A DNA stretch of 29,700 nt from a virus, in the IMG/VR virus record IMGVR_UViG_3300042296_000397, positions 1 to 29,700 of that record; one strand, written 5' to 3'. The position numbers were made by a program, and so were the translations under genes. Positions 1 to 7,542 of the stretch are shown piece after piece. Each line of letters starts with the position of its first letter. Position 1 is the stretch's first letter. Below the pieces are notes generated by a model. It was not told the origin of the DNA and did no database searches. It saw only the letters and a program-made list of their open reading frames with translations.

Positions 1-2
1 TC

Positions 3-542
3 ACAGCACTGGTTCGTAATTGTGTAAACATGTTTGGTAGTCTAGGTATTGGTCTAGTCGCAACCAATCACACATACGCAAGCCAAGACATGTTTGATCC
101 AGACGACAAGATCAGTGGCGGTCAAGGTTTTATCTACGCCAGTTCAATCGTGGTTGCCATGCGTAAATTGAAACTGAAACTCGATGCTGATGGCAACAAG
201 ACCACAACTGTGCAAGGTATTCGTGCTGCTTGTAAGATCATGAAAACTCGTTATGCAAAGCCGTTTGAAAGTGTGCAGGTCGAGATTCCTTATGAAACAG
301 GTATGAGTCCATATAGTGGATTAGTCGACCTGTTCGAAGCCAAAGGCATGCTCAAGAAAGAAGGTAACAGCCTTGTCTACACTACCAAAGACGGCGAGAT
401 CATCAAGCAGTTCCGCAAGGCTTGGGAACGTAATGAGAAAGACGGCCTAGACATTGCCATGGAAGATATTTCCAAACATGGTGAAATTTCCACATCTGAG
501 ATAACTACTACAGTTGAACCAGACTTGGAGGAAGCACAATGA
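3..542 (+). CDS. uvsX: UvsX RecA-like recombinase, C-terminal part (partial at the left edge)
   Basis: The frame is open from the left edge (TALVRNCVN before the first internal Met at base 30), so this is the 3' part of a gene that begins outside the window. UvsX is the T4 RecA homologue that forms filaments on single-stranded DNA and drives strand exchange in recombination-dependent replication. Visible are the segment VATNHTYASQDMF, matching the VAINHT region of T4 UvsX, then ISGGQGFIYASSIVV (T4 has TGGTGVMYSADTV), then a basic strand with K-S/R residues and PYSGLVDL, matching T4 DPYSGLLDM. The tail is acidic, as in UvsX. The stop overlaps the next start (ATGA at 539). The core RecA motifs (Walker A) lie outside the window. 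Confidence 0.9.
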   Translation, partial: TALVRNCVNMFGSLGIGLVATNHTYASQDMFDPDDKISGGQGFIYASSIVVAMRKLKLKLDADGNKTTTVQGIRAACKIMKTRYAKPFESVQVEIPYETGMSPYSGLVDLFEAKGMLKKEGNSLVYTTKDGEIIKQFRKAWERNEKDGLDIAMEDISKHGEISTSEITTTVEPDLEEAQ

Positions 543-772
543 AAGAAGATTTAATCGCTGACCTGTGGCACGTGGTAATTGGACATATTCCTGAAAAACA
601 AAGACCGGATGTGGCCACTGATTTTGTAAACACATTGCTTGACTACGGTATCAAAGAAAGTGTGTTAGACAGTTTGCAAGGAGTAGATCCTTTTCTTGAC
701 GAAGCTATCACATACGCCATCGACGGTGAAGAGATCGAAGAAGATGTAGACAGCTACGACGAAGAGGAATAA
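539..772 (+). CDS. Small acidic protein downstream of uvsX, unknown function
   Basis: Encodes 77 residues with a strongly acidic tail (GEEIEEDVDSYDEEE) and no membrane segment. A strong ribosome binding site (GGAGGAA, about 527-533) and an ATGA overlap with uvsX fix the start and imply coupled translation. I do not recognise a named family. The place between uvsX and a uvsY-like gene suggests a recombination or replication accessory role, but that is inference only. The stop at 770-772 is immediately followed by the next ATG. Confidence 0.7.
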   Translation: MKEDLIADLWHVVIGHIPEKQRPDVATDFVNTLLDYGIKESVLDSLQGVDPFLDEAITYAIDGEEIEEDVDSYDEEE

Positions 773-1228
773 ATGAATTGGTACGACAAGGTTAGTAAAG
801 ATATAAGCAACATTCCAGATGCTGCGGCCTATTATGAAGCTGAGTTAATCGAAGCAAAACAAGATGTCCGCATAGCGGGTAACATCGAGAAGGCAAGTTC
901 GCAGATGCCCGGCATTGTGGAAGAACGCTTTAATCAACTTCAAGAAATTGAAGGTATCCTTGAATACTTAAATATTGAACTTCGTAGACTTCGCAGTCAA
1001 CATTTTCGCAAGTATCTCGAAAATTATCAACGAGCTTTATCTTCAAGGGACTGTGAAAAGTTCGTTGAAGGTGAAGCTGACGTTGTAGACTTTGAAAAAA
1101 TTATCAACGATTTCGCTCTTCTACGCAACAAATGGCTGGGCATTATCAAAGCACTTGACCAAAAACAATGGCATCTCAGCAACATTGTTAAACTACGAGT
1201 ATCTGGACTAGAAGACGCCAGTCTTTAA
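773..1228 (+). CDS. uvsY: UvsY-like recombination mediator (probable)
   Basis: Encodes 151 residues, largely helical and charged, close in length to T4 UvsY (137). UvsY loads UvsX on gp32-covered single-stranded DNA. The C-terminal half (about residues 85-151) resembles the UvsY end in organisation: a short linker, a long helix about ten residues after an acidic patch, then a helix with aromatic and basic residues (KALDQKQWHLSNIVKLR), comparable to the region around RSFALKHIQDMRAFE in T4. Similarity is by pattern rather than by long identical runs. The position two genes after uvsX supports the assignment. Start ATG directly abuts the previous stop. Alternative: an unrelated helical replication accessory protein. 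Confidence 0.5.
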   Translation: MNWYDKVSKDISNIPDAAAYYEAELIEAKQDVRIAGNIEKASSQMPGIVEERFNQLQEIEGILEYLNIELRRLRSQHFRKYLENYQRALSSRDCEKFVEGEADVVDFEKIINDFALLRNKWLGIIKALDQKQWHLSNIVKLRVSGLEDASL

Positions 1229-1244
1229 ATACTAGATAATATAC

Positions 1245-1260
1245 GCAGATAAATATCTGC
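1245..1260 (+). promoter_or_regulatory. Inverted repeat containing a late-promoter octamer, abutting the ATG of the cytidylyltransferase-cupin gene
   Basis: The bases GCAGATAAATATCTGC form a perfect inverted repeat (GCAGA, loop TAAATA, TCTGC) ending one base before ATG 1261. Inside it is GATAAATA (1248-1255), a variant of the T4 late promoter octamer TATAAATA. If used as a promoter the start would fall at about 1261, giving a leaderless message. No ribosome binding site is visible. It could instead act as an RNA hairpin that limits initiation, or be chance. Confidence 0.35.
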
Positions 1261-2022
1261 ATGAAAATCGTTTTAATTACTGGTGGATTTGATCCCCTAC
1301 ATTCCGGGCACATTGCCTACTTCAAAGCTGCAAAAACTCTAGGAGACATGTTAATTGTTGGATTAAATTCTGACGATTGGCTTGTCCGTAAAAAAGGCGC
1401 GGCCTTTATGCCGTGGAACGAACGACTGTGCATCATCAATAATCTATCGATGGTTGACGAAGTTTATACCTTTAATGACGATGACGGATCAGCAAAACAT
1501 TTTATTCAACAAGTGCGAGCACATTATCCCGATGCCAAACTGATATTTGCCAATGGCGGCGATAGGACCAAAGATAACATTCCAGAGATGGATGTTGTAG
1601 ATTCCAATTTGTCATTTGTATTTGGTGTGGGCGGCGAAAATAAAATGAATTCTAGTTCGTGGATTCTTCAAGAATGGAAGGCTCCTAAGACCGGTAGGGC
1701 CTGGGGATACTATCGTGTCTTGCATGAACAAGGTCAAGAAGTCAAAGTCAAAGAACTTACGGTATTACCTAAAACCTGTCTCAGCATGCAACGCCATCAA
1801 AATCGAGCAGAACATTGGTTCGTGTCTGAAGGCATCGCTACAGTCTATACTGTTGACCAATCTACAGACATGGATCTGCTAGGTGAATTTACTCGATTTC
1901 AACATATACACATCAACAAGCATCAATGGCATAAGTTATGCAACGAAACCGATCAGCCTCTGAAAGTTGTAGAAATACAATACGGAGATCAGTGCATAGA
2001 AGAGGATATAGAAAGAAAATGA
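1261..2022 (+). CDS. Nucleotidyltransferase (TagD/RfaE2-type) fused to mannose-6-phosphate-isomerase-type cupin
   Basis: Encodes 253 residues. Residues 1 to about 140 are a HxGH-type nucleotidyltransferase: GGFDPLHSGHIAYF holds the HSGH motif, followed by LGDMLIVGLNSD and WNERLCIINNLSMVDEV, as in glycerol-3-phosphate cytidylyltransferase and the RfaE2/HldE adenylyltransferase family. Residues from about 155 form a cupin like the C-terminal half of ManC: WGYYRVLHE, then LSMQRHQNRAEHWFVSEG, with the usual H and E metal-site residues. In ManC this cupin is joined to a different nucleotidyltransferase fold, so the fusion is unusual. It heads cassette A and overlaps the next gene by ATGA. It presumably makes a CDP- or ADP-linked sugar or polyol; the substrate cannot be read from the sequence. 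Confidence 0.85.
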   Translation: MKIVLITGGFDPLHSGHIAYFKAAKTLGDMLIVGLNSDDWLVRKKGAAFMPWNERLCIINNLSMVDEVYTFNDDDGSAKHFIQQVRAHYPDAKLIFANGGDRTKDNIPEMDVVDSNLSFVFGVGGENKMNSSSWILQEWKAPKTGRAWGYYRVLHEQGQEVKVKELTVLPKTCLSMQRHQNRAEHWFVSEGIATVYTVDQSTDMDLLGEFTRFQHIHINKHQWHKLCNETDQPLKVVEIQYGDQCIEEDIERK

Positions 2023-2699
2023 TTCCAATTTTTATTGGGTATGATCCCCGAGAAGCCATAGCATACCATGTGTGTTCAAACAGTATTATTAGACATTCTA
2101 GTCATCCAGTGAGTATTAACCCGTTGGCATTGAACATATTAAAAGACTACGAAGAAAAACACACCGACGGTAGTAATCATTTTATCTACAGTCGCTTCCT
2201 TGTTCCACACTTAATGCAATATAAAGGTTGGGCAATATTCATGGACGGCGATATGTTATTGCGTGACGACATTGAAAAACTATGGGCATTAAGAGATAAT
2301 TCAAAAGCAGTTATGGTTGTTAAACACGACTACAAAACTAAAATGTCTGAAAAGTATCTTGGTGCCAAGAACGAAGACTATCCTTGTAAAAATTGGTCTA
2401 GTGTGATACTTTGGAACTGTGGGCACCCTGCCAATGCTGTGGTTACTCCGGAGTTTATACAAAATGCCACTGGAGCACAGGTACATAGATTTACATGGCT
2501 TACTGACGACTTAGTCGGCGAACTTCCAGTAGAATGGAACTGGCTGGATATTGAATACGAGTGGAACCCTCAAGCAAAATTAGTTCACTATACCCTAGGA
2601 ACACCTTGCTTCCATGAATTTTCAGACCAGGGTGATTTCTCCAACGAATGGCATAGAGAAAAAATTTACGTAGATTATTGTCTACAGCACGGTCTATGA
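2019..2699 (+). CDS. Glycosyltransferase-like protein with DxD motif (GT-A, GT8-like)
   Basis: Encodes 226 residues from the ATG at 2019, chosen because it overlaps the previous stop as ATGA; the open frame extends further upstream only through coding sequence of the fusion gene. The N-terminus IPIFIGYDPREAIAYHVC is typical of small GT-A transferases that work on a nucleotide sugar. The motif FMDGDMLL (DGD at residues 76-78) is the metal- and nucleotide-binding DxD. A late region WNWLDIEYEW and a conserved His in LVHYTLGTPCFH fit the C-terminal half of such enzymes. The protein is soluble with no membrane segment. Donor and acceptor are unknown. It lies between the nucleotidyltransferase fusion and the paralog array. 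Confidence 0.8.
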   Translation: MIPIFIGYDPREAIAYHVCSNSIIRHSSHPVSINPLALNILKDYEEKHTDGSNHFIYSRFLVPHLMQYKGWAIFMDGDMLLRDDIEKLWALRDNSKAVMVVKHDYKTKMSEKYLGAKNEDYPCKNWSSVILWNCGHPANAVVTPEFIQNATGAQVHRFTWLTDDLVGELPVEWNWLDIEYEWNPQAKLVHYTLGTPCFHEFSDQGDFSNEWHREKIYVDYCLQHGL

Positions 2700-3490
2700 T
2701 CTTTTTAAGCAAAGACGGCAAAGATCCATATATTAACATGTTTGCACAGGGGTGCAACACTAGAACAACTTCAACTGAAGATTTTAATTACAACGACAGT
2801 ATTGATCCTATTGTATTAAGAGGTATACTTAAGAAAAAGTGGATACACCAATGTTGGGAAGATAGTCGTGATTTCTATTATATAGACACGGGATATTTTG
2901 GCAATGAGAGAACTGATTCAAATCCCAATGGTTGGAAAAATTGGCATCGTATAGTAAAGAACAATCTACAACATGGCGAGATCGTGCCAAGAAAAGATGA
3001 TAGATTTAAACATTTTAATAAAAAGTTTCAGCCCTGGAAGAAAGATGGAAGAAAGATACTAGTAGCGAAACCAGATGAAAAACCCATGCGATTCTATGAC
3101 TACAATCTAGATATTTGGTTAGAACATACAGTAAATGAAATAAAAAAATACACAGATAGACCTGTGGTAGTTAGAGAGCGGGCACCTAAAAGATTAGATA
3201 GAACAGTTAACGATACACTAGAACAGGCCCTCAATGATGATGTATTTGCATTAGTTACATTCAACAGTGTAGCAGCTACAGAAGCTGTATTCCTTGGAAT
3301 ACCTGCATTTACTCTAGCACCGGCTAATGCAGCTAGTCCTGTTAGTTTGCAGGATCTATCTAAAATAAACGAACCTTACTATCCCGACCAAGATAAATTA
3401 TATGCGTGGGCCTGTCATTTGTCATACGGGCAGTTTCATAATTCAGAATTGAGAAACGGCAAAGCCATGGAGATGTTATTAACATTATGA
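2696..3490 (+). CDS. Paralog 1 of a five-member GT-B-like transferase array
   Basis: Encodes 264 residues from the ATG at 2696 (ATGA overlap with the upstream gene). It shares four blocks with the genes at 3487, 4254, 5341 and 7543: DFYYIDTGYFGN (near residue 60), NWHRIVKNNLQH, then PWKKDGRKILVAKPDEK followed by DIWLEHTVNEIKKYTDRPVVVR, and a C-terminal block TFNSVAATEAVFLGIPAF with DLSKI and YGQFHNSELRNGKA. The NSxxxxEAxxxGIPAF pattern is what is seen in the nucleotide-sugar-binding half of GT-B transferases and of CDP-glycerol glycerophosphotransferases. I infer a sugar or polyol-phosphate transferase. Closest relative in the window is the next gene. Soluble, no signal peptide. Exact reaction unknown. 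Confidence 0.7.
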   Translation: MIFLSKDGKDPYINMFAQGCNTRTTSTEDFNYNDSIDPIVLRGILKKKWIHQCWEDSRDFYYIDTGYFGNERTDSNPNGWKNWHRIVKNNLQHGEIVPRKDDRFKHFNKKFQPWKKDGRKILVAKPDEKPMRFYDYNLDIWLEHTVNEIKKYTDRPVVVRERAPKRLDRTVNDTLEQALNDDVFALVTFNSVAATEAVFLGIPAFTLAPANAASPVSLQDLSKINEPYYPDQDKLYAWACHLSYGQFHNSELRNGKAMEMLLTL

Positions 3491-4257
3491 AAGAACTATC
3501 TTTAGAAGAATCTCTGGTCGTAGGGTCGAATCATTTTTGTACTACGGATATGTCCAACATTGATAACCCTATGGTTGTTCGTGGGGTAACAAGCAAAAGC
3601 GAAATAGTAGAGTGCAAAAAGACGAACAGAGATTTTTATTACATAGATACTGGTTATGTAGGTAATTTTCCAAGTGTAGGAAACAAGTCAGGTAAAAAAT
3701 GGTGGCACCGAATTGTAAAAAATGATCTACAACATATTACCCCTCAATCAGTTCCCGCCGATCGATGGATCAATCTTCTTAACCAAGATCCTAGATTGAG
3801 TTGGAAAGGCTGGAAACCTTTTAATAAAAAGATATTATTGGTATTGCCGAATCCCAAAGCCTGTAGATATTTTGATATTGATTGTGATACATGGATTAAA
3901 GAAACTACTGAAAAAATAAAAACATATTCTAATTTGCCGATTGAAATCAGGGCGAAAGGATCAAGAAGTGAAAGGGGACATGGATATTCAATTTACGACG
4001 CATTTAATTCTGGAGTTTACGCCACGGTGTCATTCAACAGCATAGCATCATTGGAAAGTGTGCTATACGGCATCCCGGCATTTGTTTCGGTGCCTTGCGC
4101 AGCCAGCACTCTGGCATCTACCGATCTATCCACACTCGGAAATCCATTCAAACCTTCGACAGAAAATATAACCGAAATGTGTAAGACCTTGGCGTATGGC
4201 CAGTTCACCCAAGAAGAAATTACCAACGGTACAGCCTGGAAAATATTAAATCAATGA
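3487..4257 (+). CDS. Paralog 2 of the GT-B-like transferase array
   Basis: Encodes 256 residues; the start overlaps the previous stop as ATGA. It has the same order of blocks as paralog 1 and is its nearest relative: DFYYIDTGYVGN, KWWHRIVKNDLQH, FNKKILLVLPNPKA, DTWIKETTEKIKTYS with LPIEIRAK, then SFNSIASLESVLYGIPAF, DLSTLGNPFKPS and YGQFTQEEITNGTAWKIL. The last block, an acidic helix ending in NGTAWxIL, recurs in paralogs 1, 3 and 4. The C-terminal half fits a nucleotide-binding GT-B domain. The N-terminal half carries no catalytic residues I can name. Duplication followed by divergence is the simplest origin. Function inferred only at the level of transferase. Confidence 0.7.
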   Translation: MKELSLEESLVVGSNHFCTTDMSNIDNPMVVRGVTSKSEIVECKKTNRDFYYIDTGYVGNFPSVGNKSGKKWWHRIVKNDLQHITPQSVPADRWINLLNQDPRLSWKGWKPFNKKILLVLPNPKACRYFDIDCDTWIKETTEKIKTYSNLPIEIRAKGSRSERGHGYSIYDAFNSGVYATVSFNSIASLESVLYGIPAFVSVPCAASTLASTDLSTLGNPFKPSTENITEMCKTLAYGQFTQEEITNGTAWKILNQ

Positions 4258-5348
4258 AATTACTAGTAAACGACAAAGAACTTGCACACTATCTTATCAG
4301 TCTGATAGATTTAAAAGATCATTGCGCACACATTGAGTTAGATGAGCGTAAAACTGCAGAAGCTATACACTTTATCATCGAAAAAAGAGATCATCATAAA
4401 TTTGATATTGAAAAATTCCGTGATAAGTTTAAAGAAAAACTATGGCGGGGAGTCTCTGCGGATGCTATAGAATGGCGCAGTAAAGTCAACACAGTTTTAG
4501 AAAATTACAGAAAAAATTATTTCGGCCAAATACACAAAAAGGCTGAATACGTGATAGAAAAATTAGGTGCTGAAAATATCATTGACGCCTATATGAATAG
4601 TGATCAACAATATTTTATCAAAACCGTTGGACTACAAATTGATCCCACAGCAACTATGATTCGTCGCAGAGATTTCTTGAACAGCGCAGAAGACTGTCTA
4701 TTACGAAACACAGTAGGCAATGAAAATATCATTGTAGATAAAATTGATAATCATCTTCCGTTCTGGTTCATAGATAGCGGGTATACTAATTTTGTTGAAT
4801 CTAATAAAAAATGGCATAGGCTTACAAGAAATCACCTGCATTTTAATAATCAATTTGTTGCACCTGCAGATAGATTGAAAAATTTCACAGAATTTCCTAG
4901 ACCTTGGCGTAACACTGGCAAAAAAATATTAGTGGTAGAGCCCGGCGAGTTTGCAGCCAGCATCATGCATGTAGATGTGGAATCTTGGACCAAACAAATC
5001 GTCGATGAACTGAAAAAACACACAGATAGACCTATAGAAATTAGATCTAAAACTAATAAGAAAACACGCACTAGTCTTTATCAAACACTGCTAGATGGAG
5101 ACTACTATTGCACGGTTAGTATCAATTCAAACAGTGCTGTGGAATCTATCTGGGCAGGCATTCCTGCTATCACTCTTGACAAACATGTTAGTAACTCTGT
5201 TACTAGAAATAATCTAGCACAGATCAATGATTTATATTATGGCCCGCTTGGCGATTGGCTAGCATGGCTTAGTTATTGTCAGTTTACCTACAATGAACTC
5301 ATGGACGGAACTGCATACAATATAGTAAAGGAATATCACAGTGTCTAA
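4254..5348 (+). CDS. Paralog 3 of the GT-B-like transferase array, with a helical N-terminal extension
   Basis: Encodes 364 residues, about 100 longer than paralogs 1 and 2. The first 120 or so residues are a charged helical extension (KLLVNDKELAHYLISLIDL and following) not found in the other copies. The family blocks then follow: PFWFIDSGYTNF, KKWHRLTRNHLHFN, PWRNTGKKILVVEPGE, ESWTKQIVDELKKHTDRPIEIR, SINSNSAVESIWAGIPA, and YCQFTYNELMDGTAYNIV. The start overlaps the previous stop (ATGA). The extension may bind a partner or acceptor. As with its neighbours the C-terminal half looks like a GT-B nucleotide-sugar site; donor and acceptor are unknown. Confidence 0.7.
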   Translation: MKLLVNDKELAHYLISLIDLKDHCAHIELDERKTAEAIHFIIEKRDHHKFDIEKFRDKFKEKLWRGVSADAIEWRSKVNTVLENYRKNYFGQIHKKAEYVIEKLGAENIIDAYMNSDQQYFIKTVGLQIDPTATMIRRRDFLNSAEDCLLRNTVGNENIIVDKIDNHLPFWFIDSGYTNFVESNKKWHRLTRNHLHFNNQFVAPADRLKNFTEFPRPWRNTGKKILVVEPGEFAASIMHVDVESWTKQIVDELKKHTDRPIEIRSKTNKKTRTSLYQTLLDGDYYCTVSINSNSAVESIWAGIPAITLDKHVSNSVTRNNLAQINDLYYGPLGDWLAWLSYCQFTYNELMDGTAYNIVKEYHSV

Positions 5349-6267
5349 CATCACCGCTGTGGCCTATTATGGTGGAATCCCGCCTACAAACAAGAATCCA
5401 GAAAAACCTTTGATCTTGGATAATTTTTTGCAGGGAGTGAAATCGTCCGGGGATCATGCCATTGCACACACTGGGATGAATGCTGTGCCTTGTGATGTAG
5501 CATTGATACAGGGGTTTGTTCACGAACATGGTAAATCGGCTCCTCATCTTCAATTGAGACAAGATGCCGTTGCATTGCAGAAAGAAAACAATCGGAGAAG
5601 TTTAATCGTAGACAGCAATTTGTTTTTATATGCTGATCCGAATAATACCAAAACCTATCTGAGATACAGTTTTGATGGAGTTTTTCCTACTACTGGATTT
5701 TACTTTGATCGAGATATCGATCCTGGACGTTGGCAAAAAATTAGTCACGATTTACGCATAAGTTTGCAGCCTTGGAGAACACAGGGAGAGCACATATTGA
5801 TTTGCCTACAGCGACACGGTGGGTGGAGCATGGGTGGGCTAGATGTTCAGACATGGTTAGATCAAACTATTGCACAAATTAGACAGCATAGTAGAAAACG
5901 TCAGATTGTTGTTCGAACACACCCCGGAGATAAAAAAATTAAATCAATTTTAAAAATTTACGGCAAAGGTGTACGATTAAGTGTTAATGAAAGATTAGTC
6001 GACGATTTAAGAGGTGCATGGGCCACAGTAGTATACAACAGTAGTCCAAGCGTGGCTAGTATTATTGAAGGAGTTCCGGCATTTCTTACAGATCATAATC
6101 CACAGCGTAGTCAAAGTTACCAAGTAGCGAATACAGATTTAAGTCGATTAGAAAATCCCGAGATGCCCGAGAGAAAATCATGGATTGAACAGATATCTAT
6201 GTGCCATTGGAATTTTAATGAACTTCGATCCGGAGAAGCTTGGCAATTTTTCAAACAGTATCTCTAA
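5341..6267 (+). CDS. Paralog 4 of the GT-B-like transferase array (GTG start)
   Basis: Encodes 308 residues from a GTG at 5341 that overlaps the previous gene by 8 bases; no better ATG precedes the conserved N-terminus. It is more divergent than paralogs 1-3 but keeps the order of blocks: RSLIVDSNLFLY, LQPWRTQGEHILICLQRHGG, VQTWLDQTIAQIRQHS with RQIVVRTHPGD, VVYNSSPSVASIIEGVPAFL, then DLSRLENPEMPE and WNFNELRSGEAWQFFKQY. In place of NSxxxxE it has NSSPSVAS, so a glutamate usual in this position is absent. RTHPGD resembles the RxHP seen in several GT-B proteins. Its stop overlaps the stop of the convergent gene at 6264. Confidence 0.65.
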   Translation: MSNITAVAYYGGIPPTNKNPEKPLILDNFLQGVKSSGDHAIAHTGMNAVPCDVALIQGFVHEHGKSAPHLQLRQDAVALQKENNRRSLIVDSNLFLYADPNNTKTYLRYSFDGVFPTTGFYFDRDIDPGRWQKISHDLRISLQPWRTQGEHILICLQRHGGWSMGGLDVQTWLDQTIAQIRQHSRKRQIVVRTHPGDKKIKSILKIYGKGVRLSVNERLVDDLRGAWATVVYNSSPSVASIIEGVPAFLTDHNPQRSQSYQVANTDLSRLENPEMPERKSWIEQISMCHWNFNELRSGEAWQFFKQYL

Positions 6268-7097
6268 CGCCAATACGCTTCTGTTCTTTGAACTTTTAGA
6301 TCTTCAGGTTTACTACGACCTAATTTCTTTCTACCACCCTTGAGGTGATCCAGCCATGCGCCCCATTGGCTATTAATTAATGGGTGTCCTTCGCCCGACG
6401 TCATTCCTGGTGCTGGACGTAGGTCATGCAAGTGTGCTGCCCAATCTAGTTGTCGCATCTGCGGAAATTTTACTCGTACCGCATCAAACACAAAACTGTC
6501 ATGCCACTCAGCTAACTGAAAAATTCCTTGTTCGGCTTGATCATAGACTCTTTGAAATTCTTTGAGAAAAAGTTGAATGTTAGGCGATCGTAGATTCATT
6601 GCATACAAACCACACTCTGAATATTTGCCCCTTCGACCCAGATAGCACAGCTCACTATCAGTGGGAATCATCTTGTATAGATCGGTCATGGTGATAGGAC
6701 TGTGGCAAATAGTATCTGCATCCATCCATATTAAAATATCCGCATCTGTTTCTTTGACACAATCAAATATGGCATAAACTTTATGTGCAAATCTCACAGC
6801 ATGCCATTTGAATCCTTTGCCTGAATCTTTTCTTAGAGATCTCACAGGATCCGCCGACACATCGCCGTTGGCCTTAGGCACATCTTTCCATGTGTTTTTA
6901 AAAGTCATTAGTTCTGCAACTTCTTCTAGACGTTTCAGTGTGACACGACTGTGATCACGGATCGCAGGGTTGCACTTTTCGGGATATAAATGAAGTATGA
7001 CCTCAGTAGGCCAGTTCTCGCAGAAGGTGTTGATCATACGCTGTGCATATTTGTTAAGTCCGTCTTCGTGAAAGGTTGTTACTACTGCTATTTTCAT
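6264..7097 (-). CDS. DxD glycosyltransferase-like protein on the minus strand
   Basis: Encodes 277 residues starting at the ATG at 7097, which overlaps the upstream minus-strand stop as ATGA; a longer frame to 7148 only runs through that gene. The N-terminus KIAVVTTFHEDGLNKYAQRM is a Rossmann-like opening. The motif LIWMDADTICH (DxD at residues 126-128) indicates a metal-dependent GT-A fold. Downstream, YSECGLYAMNL and AEWHDSFVFDAVR are typical of the acceptor side of such proteins. It is the second gene of a two-gene unit read opposite to cassette A, and its stop overlaps that of paralog 4 by four bases with no terminator between them. Substrates unknown. Confidence 0.75.
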   Translation of the reverse strand: MKIAVVTTFHEDGLNKYAQRMINTFCENWPTEVILHLYPEKCNPAIRDHSRVTLKRLEEVAELMTFKNTWKDVPKANGDVSADPVRSLRKDSGKGFKWHAVRFAHKVYAIFDCVKETDADILIWMDADTICHSPITMTDLYKMIPTDSELCYLGRRGKYSECGLYAMNLRSPNIQLFLKEFQRVYDQAEQGIFQLAEWHDSFVFDAVRVKFPQMRQLDWAAHLHDLRPAPGMTSGEGHPLINSQWGAWLDHLKGGRKKLGRSKPEDLKVQRTEAYWR

Positions 7098-7492
7098 TGT
7101 TGTTTTTCCCATACGTGAAATGCTCCTTGGAGACTGGTGCATCGCCACCCTGAATCGTATAACGGCGTTGATAGATCCCTAGGCAAAGCGTCGCCGCCTT
7201 CAATGAATATCAACGAATTATTTTTCTTCCAAAATGTTTGCAGACTTTCTAATTTAGAGATGTGTTTGATGTCAAAAAATACTGCCCTGACATTTACAAT
7301 GCTATCTAATCTGTCAATGCTTTGTCTATAAATGAGATTTTTTGCTTTTAGTTCTGTGTTGTCTTCGTTCACAACAAAAATTGTTGAATATAAGTCTAAC
7401 AGTTGTTCTAATTGACCAAATGCGGCACCAATTACCAACGCATTGTCTGCGTTTTTTGACAATTTACTCAGTCTTTTTTTAATCTTATTCAT
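7094..7492 (-). CDS. Small Rossmann-like protein of unknown function, first gene of a minus-strand pair
   Basis: Encodes 132 residues. After a basic N-terminus (MNKIKKRLSKLSKN) comes ALVIGAAFGQLEQLLDLYSTIFVVNED, which looks like strand-loop-helix-strand of a Rossmann fold and could be a reduced SAM-binding region with the acidic residue at the end of the second strand. The rest holds AVFFDIKHISKLESLQTFW and SLIFIEGGD. The usual methyltransferase motif I (GxGxG) is degenerate, so activity is doubtful. It is coupled to the downstream DxD transferase by an ATGA overlap, suggesting a joint task. A late-promoter octamer lies upstream on the minus strand (7529-7536). No ribosome binding site is apparent. 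Confidence 0.6.
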   Translation of the reverse strand: MNKIKKRLSKLSKNADNALVIGAAFGQLEQLLDLYSTIFVVNEDNTELKAKNLIYRQSIDRLDSIVNVRAVFFDIKHISKLESLQTFWKKNNSLIFIEGGDALPRDLSTPLYDSGWRCTSLQGAFHVWEKQQ

Positions 7493-7496
7493 GATC

Positions 7497-7504
7497 TATA
7501 AATA
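7497..7504 (+). promoter_or_regulatory. T4-type late promoter octamer TATAAATA for the gene at 7543
   Basis: An exact TATAAATA, the T4 late promoter octamer read by the gp55 sigma factor with gp33 and the gp45 clamp. With the T4 spacing the start would be near 7510, 33 bases before the ATG of paralog 5. It lies in one of the few true gaps of the window, between divergent genes. Confidence 0.65.
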
Positions 7505-7528
7505 TATGGCAGTATTAACTACGTAGAT

Positions 7529-7536
7529 TATTTATC
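7529..7536 (-). promoter_or_regulatory. Late-promoter-like octamer GATAAATA for the minus-strand pair
   Basis: On the minus strand the bases read GATAAATA, one change from the T4 late octamer; NATAAATA variants have been described for T4-like cyanophages. Predicted start near 7523, about 30 bases before the ATG at 7492. It faces the plus-strand octamer at 7497 so that the two predicted transcripts overlap by about a dozen bases. Confidence 0.5.
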
Positions 7537-7542
7537 AACATT

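Noticed and set aside
1938-2018. Longer N-terminus for the glycosyltransferase at 2019
   Set aside because: The extension is low-quality sequence read out of frame from the upstream fusion gene; ATG 2019 is in the ATGA overlap.
6380-6565. Plus-strand open frame of 61 codons within the minus-strand transferase
   Set aside because: It lies wholly inside a well-supported gene, has no ribosome binding site and no recognisable protein features.
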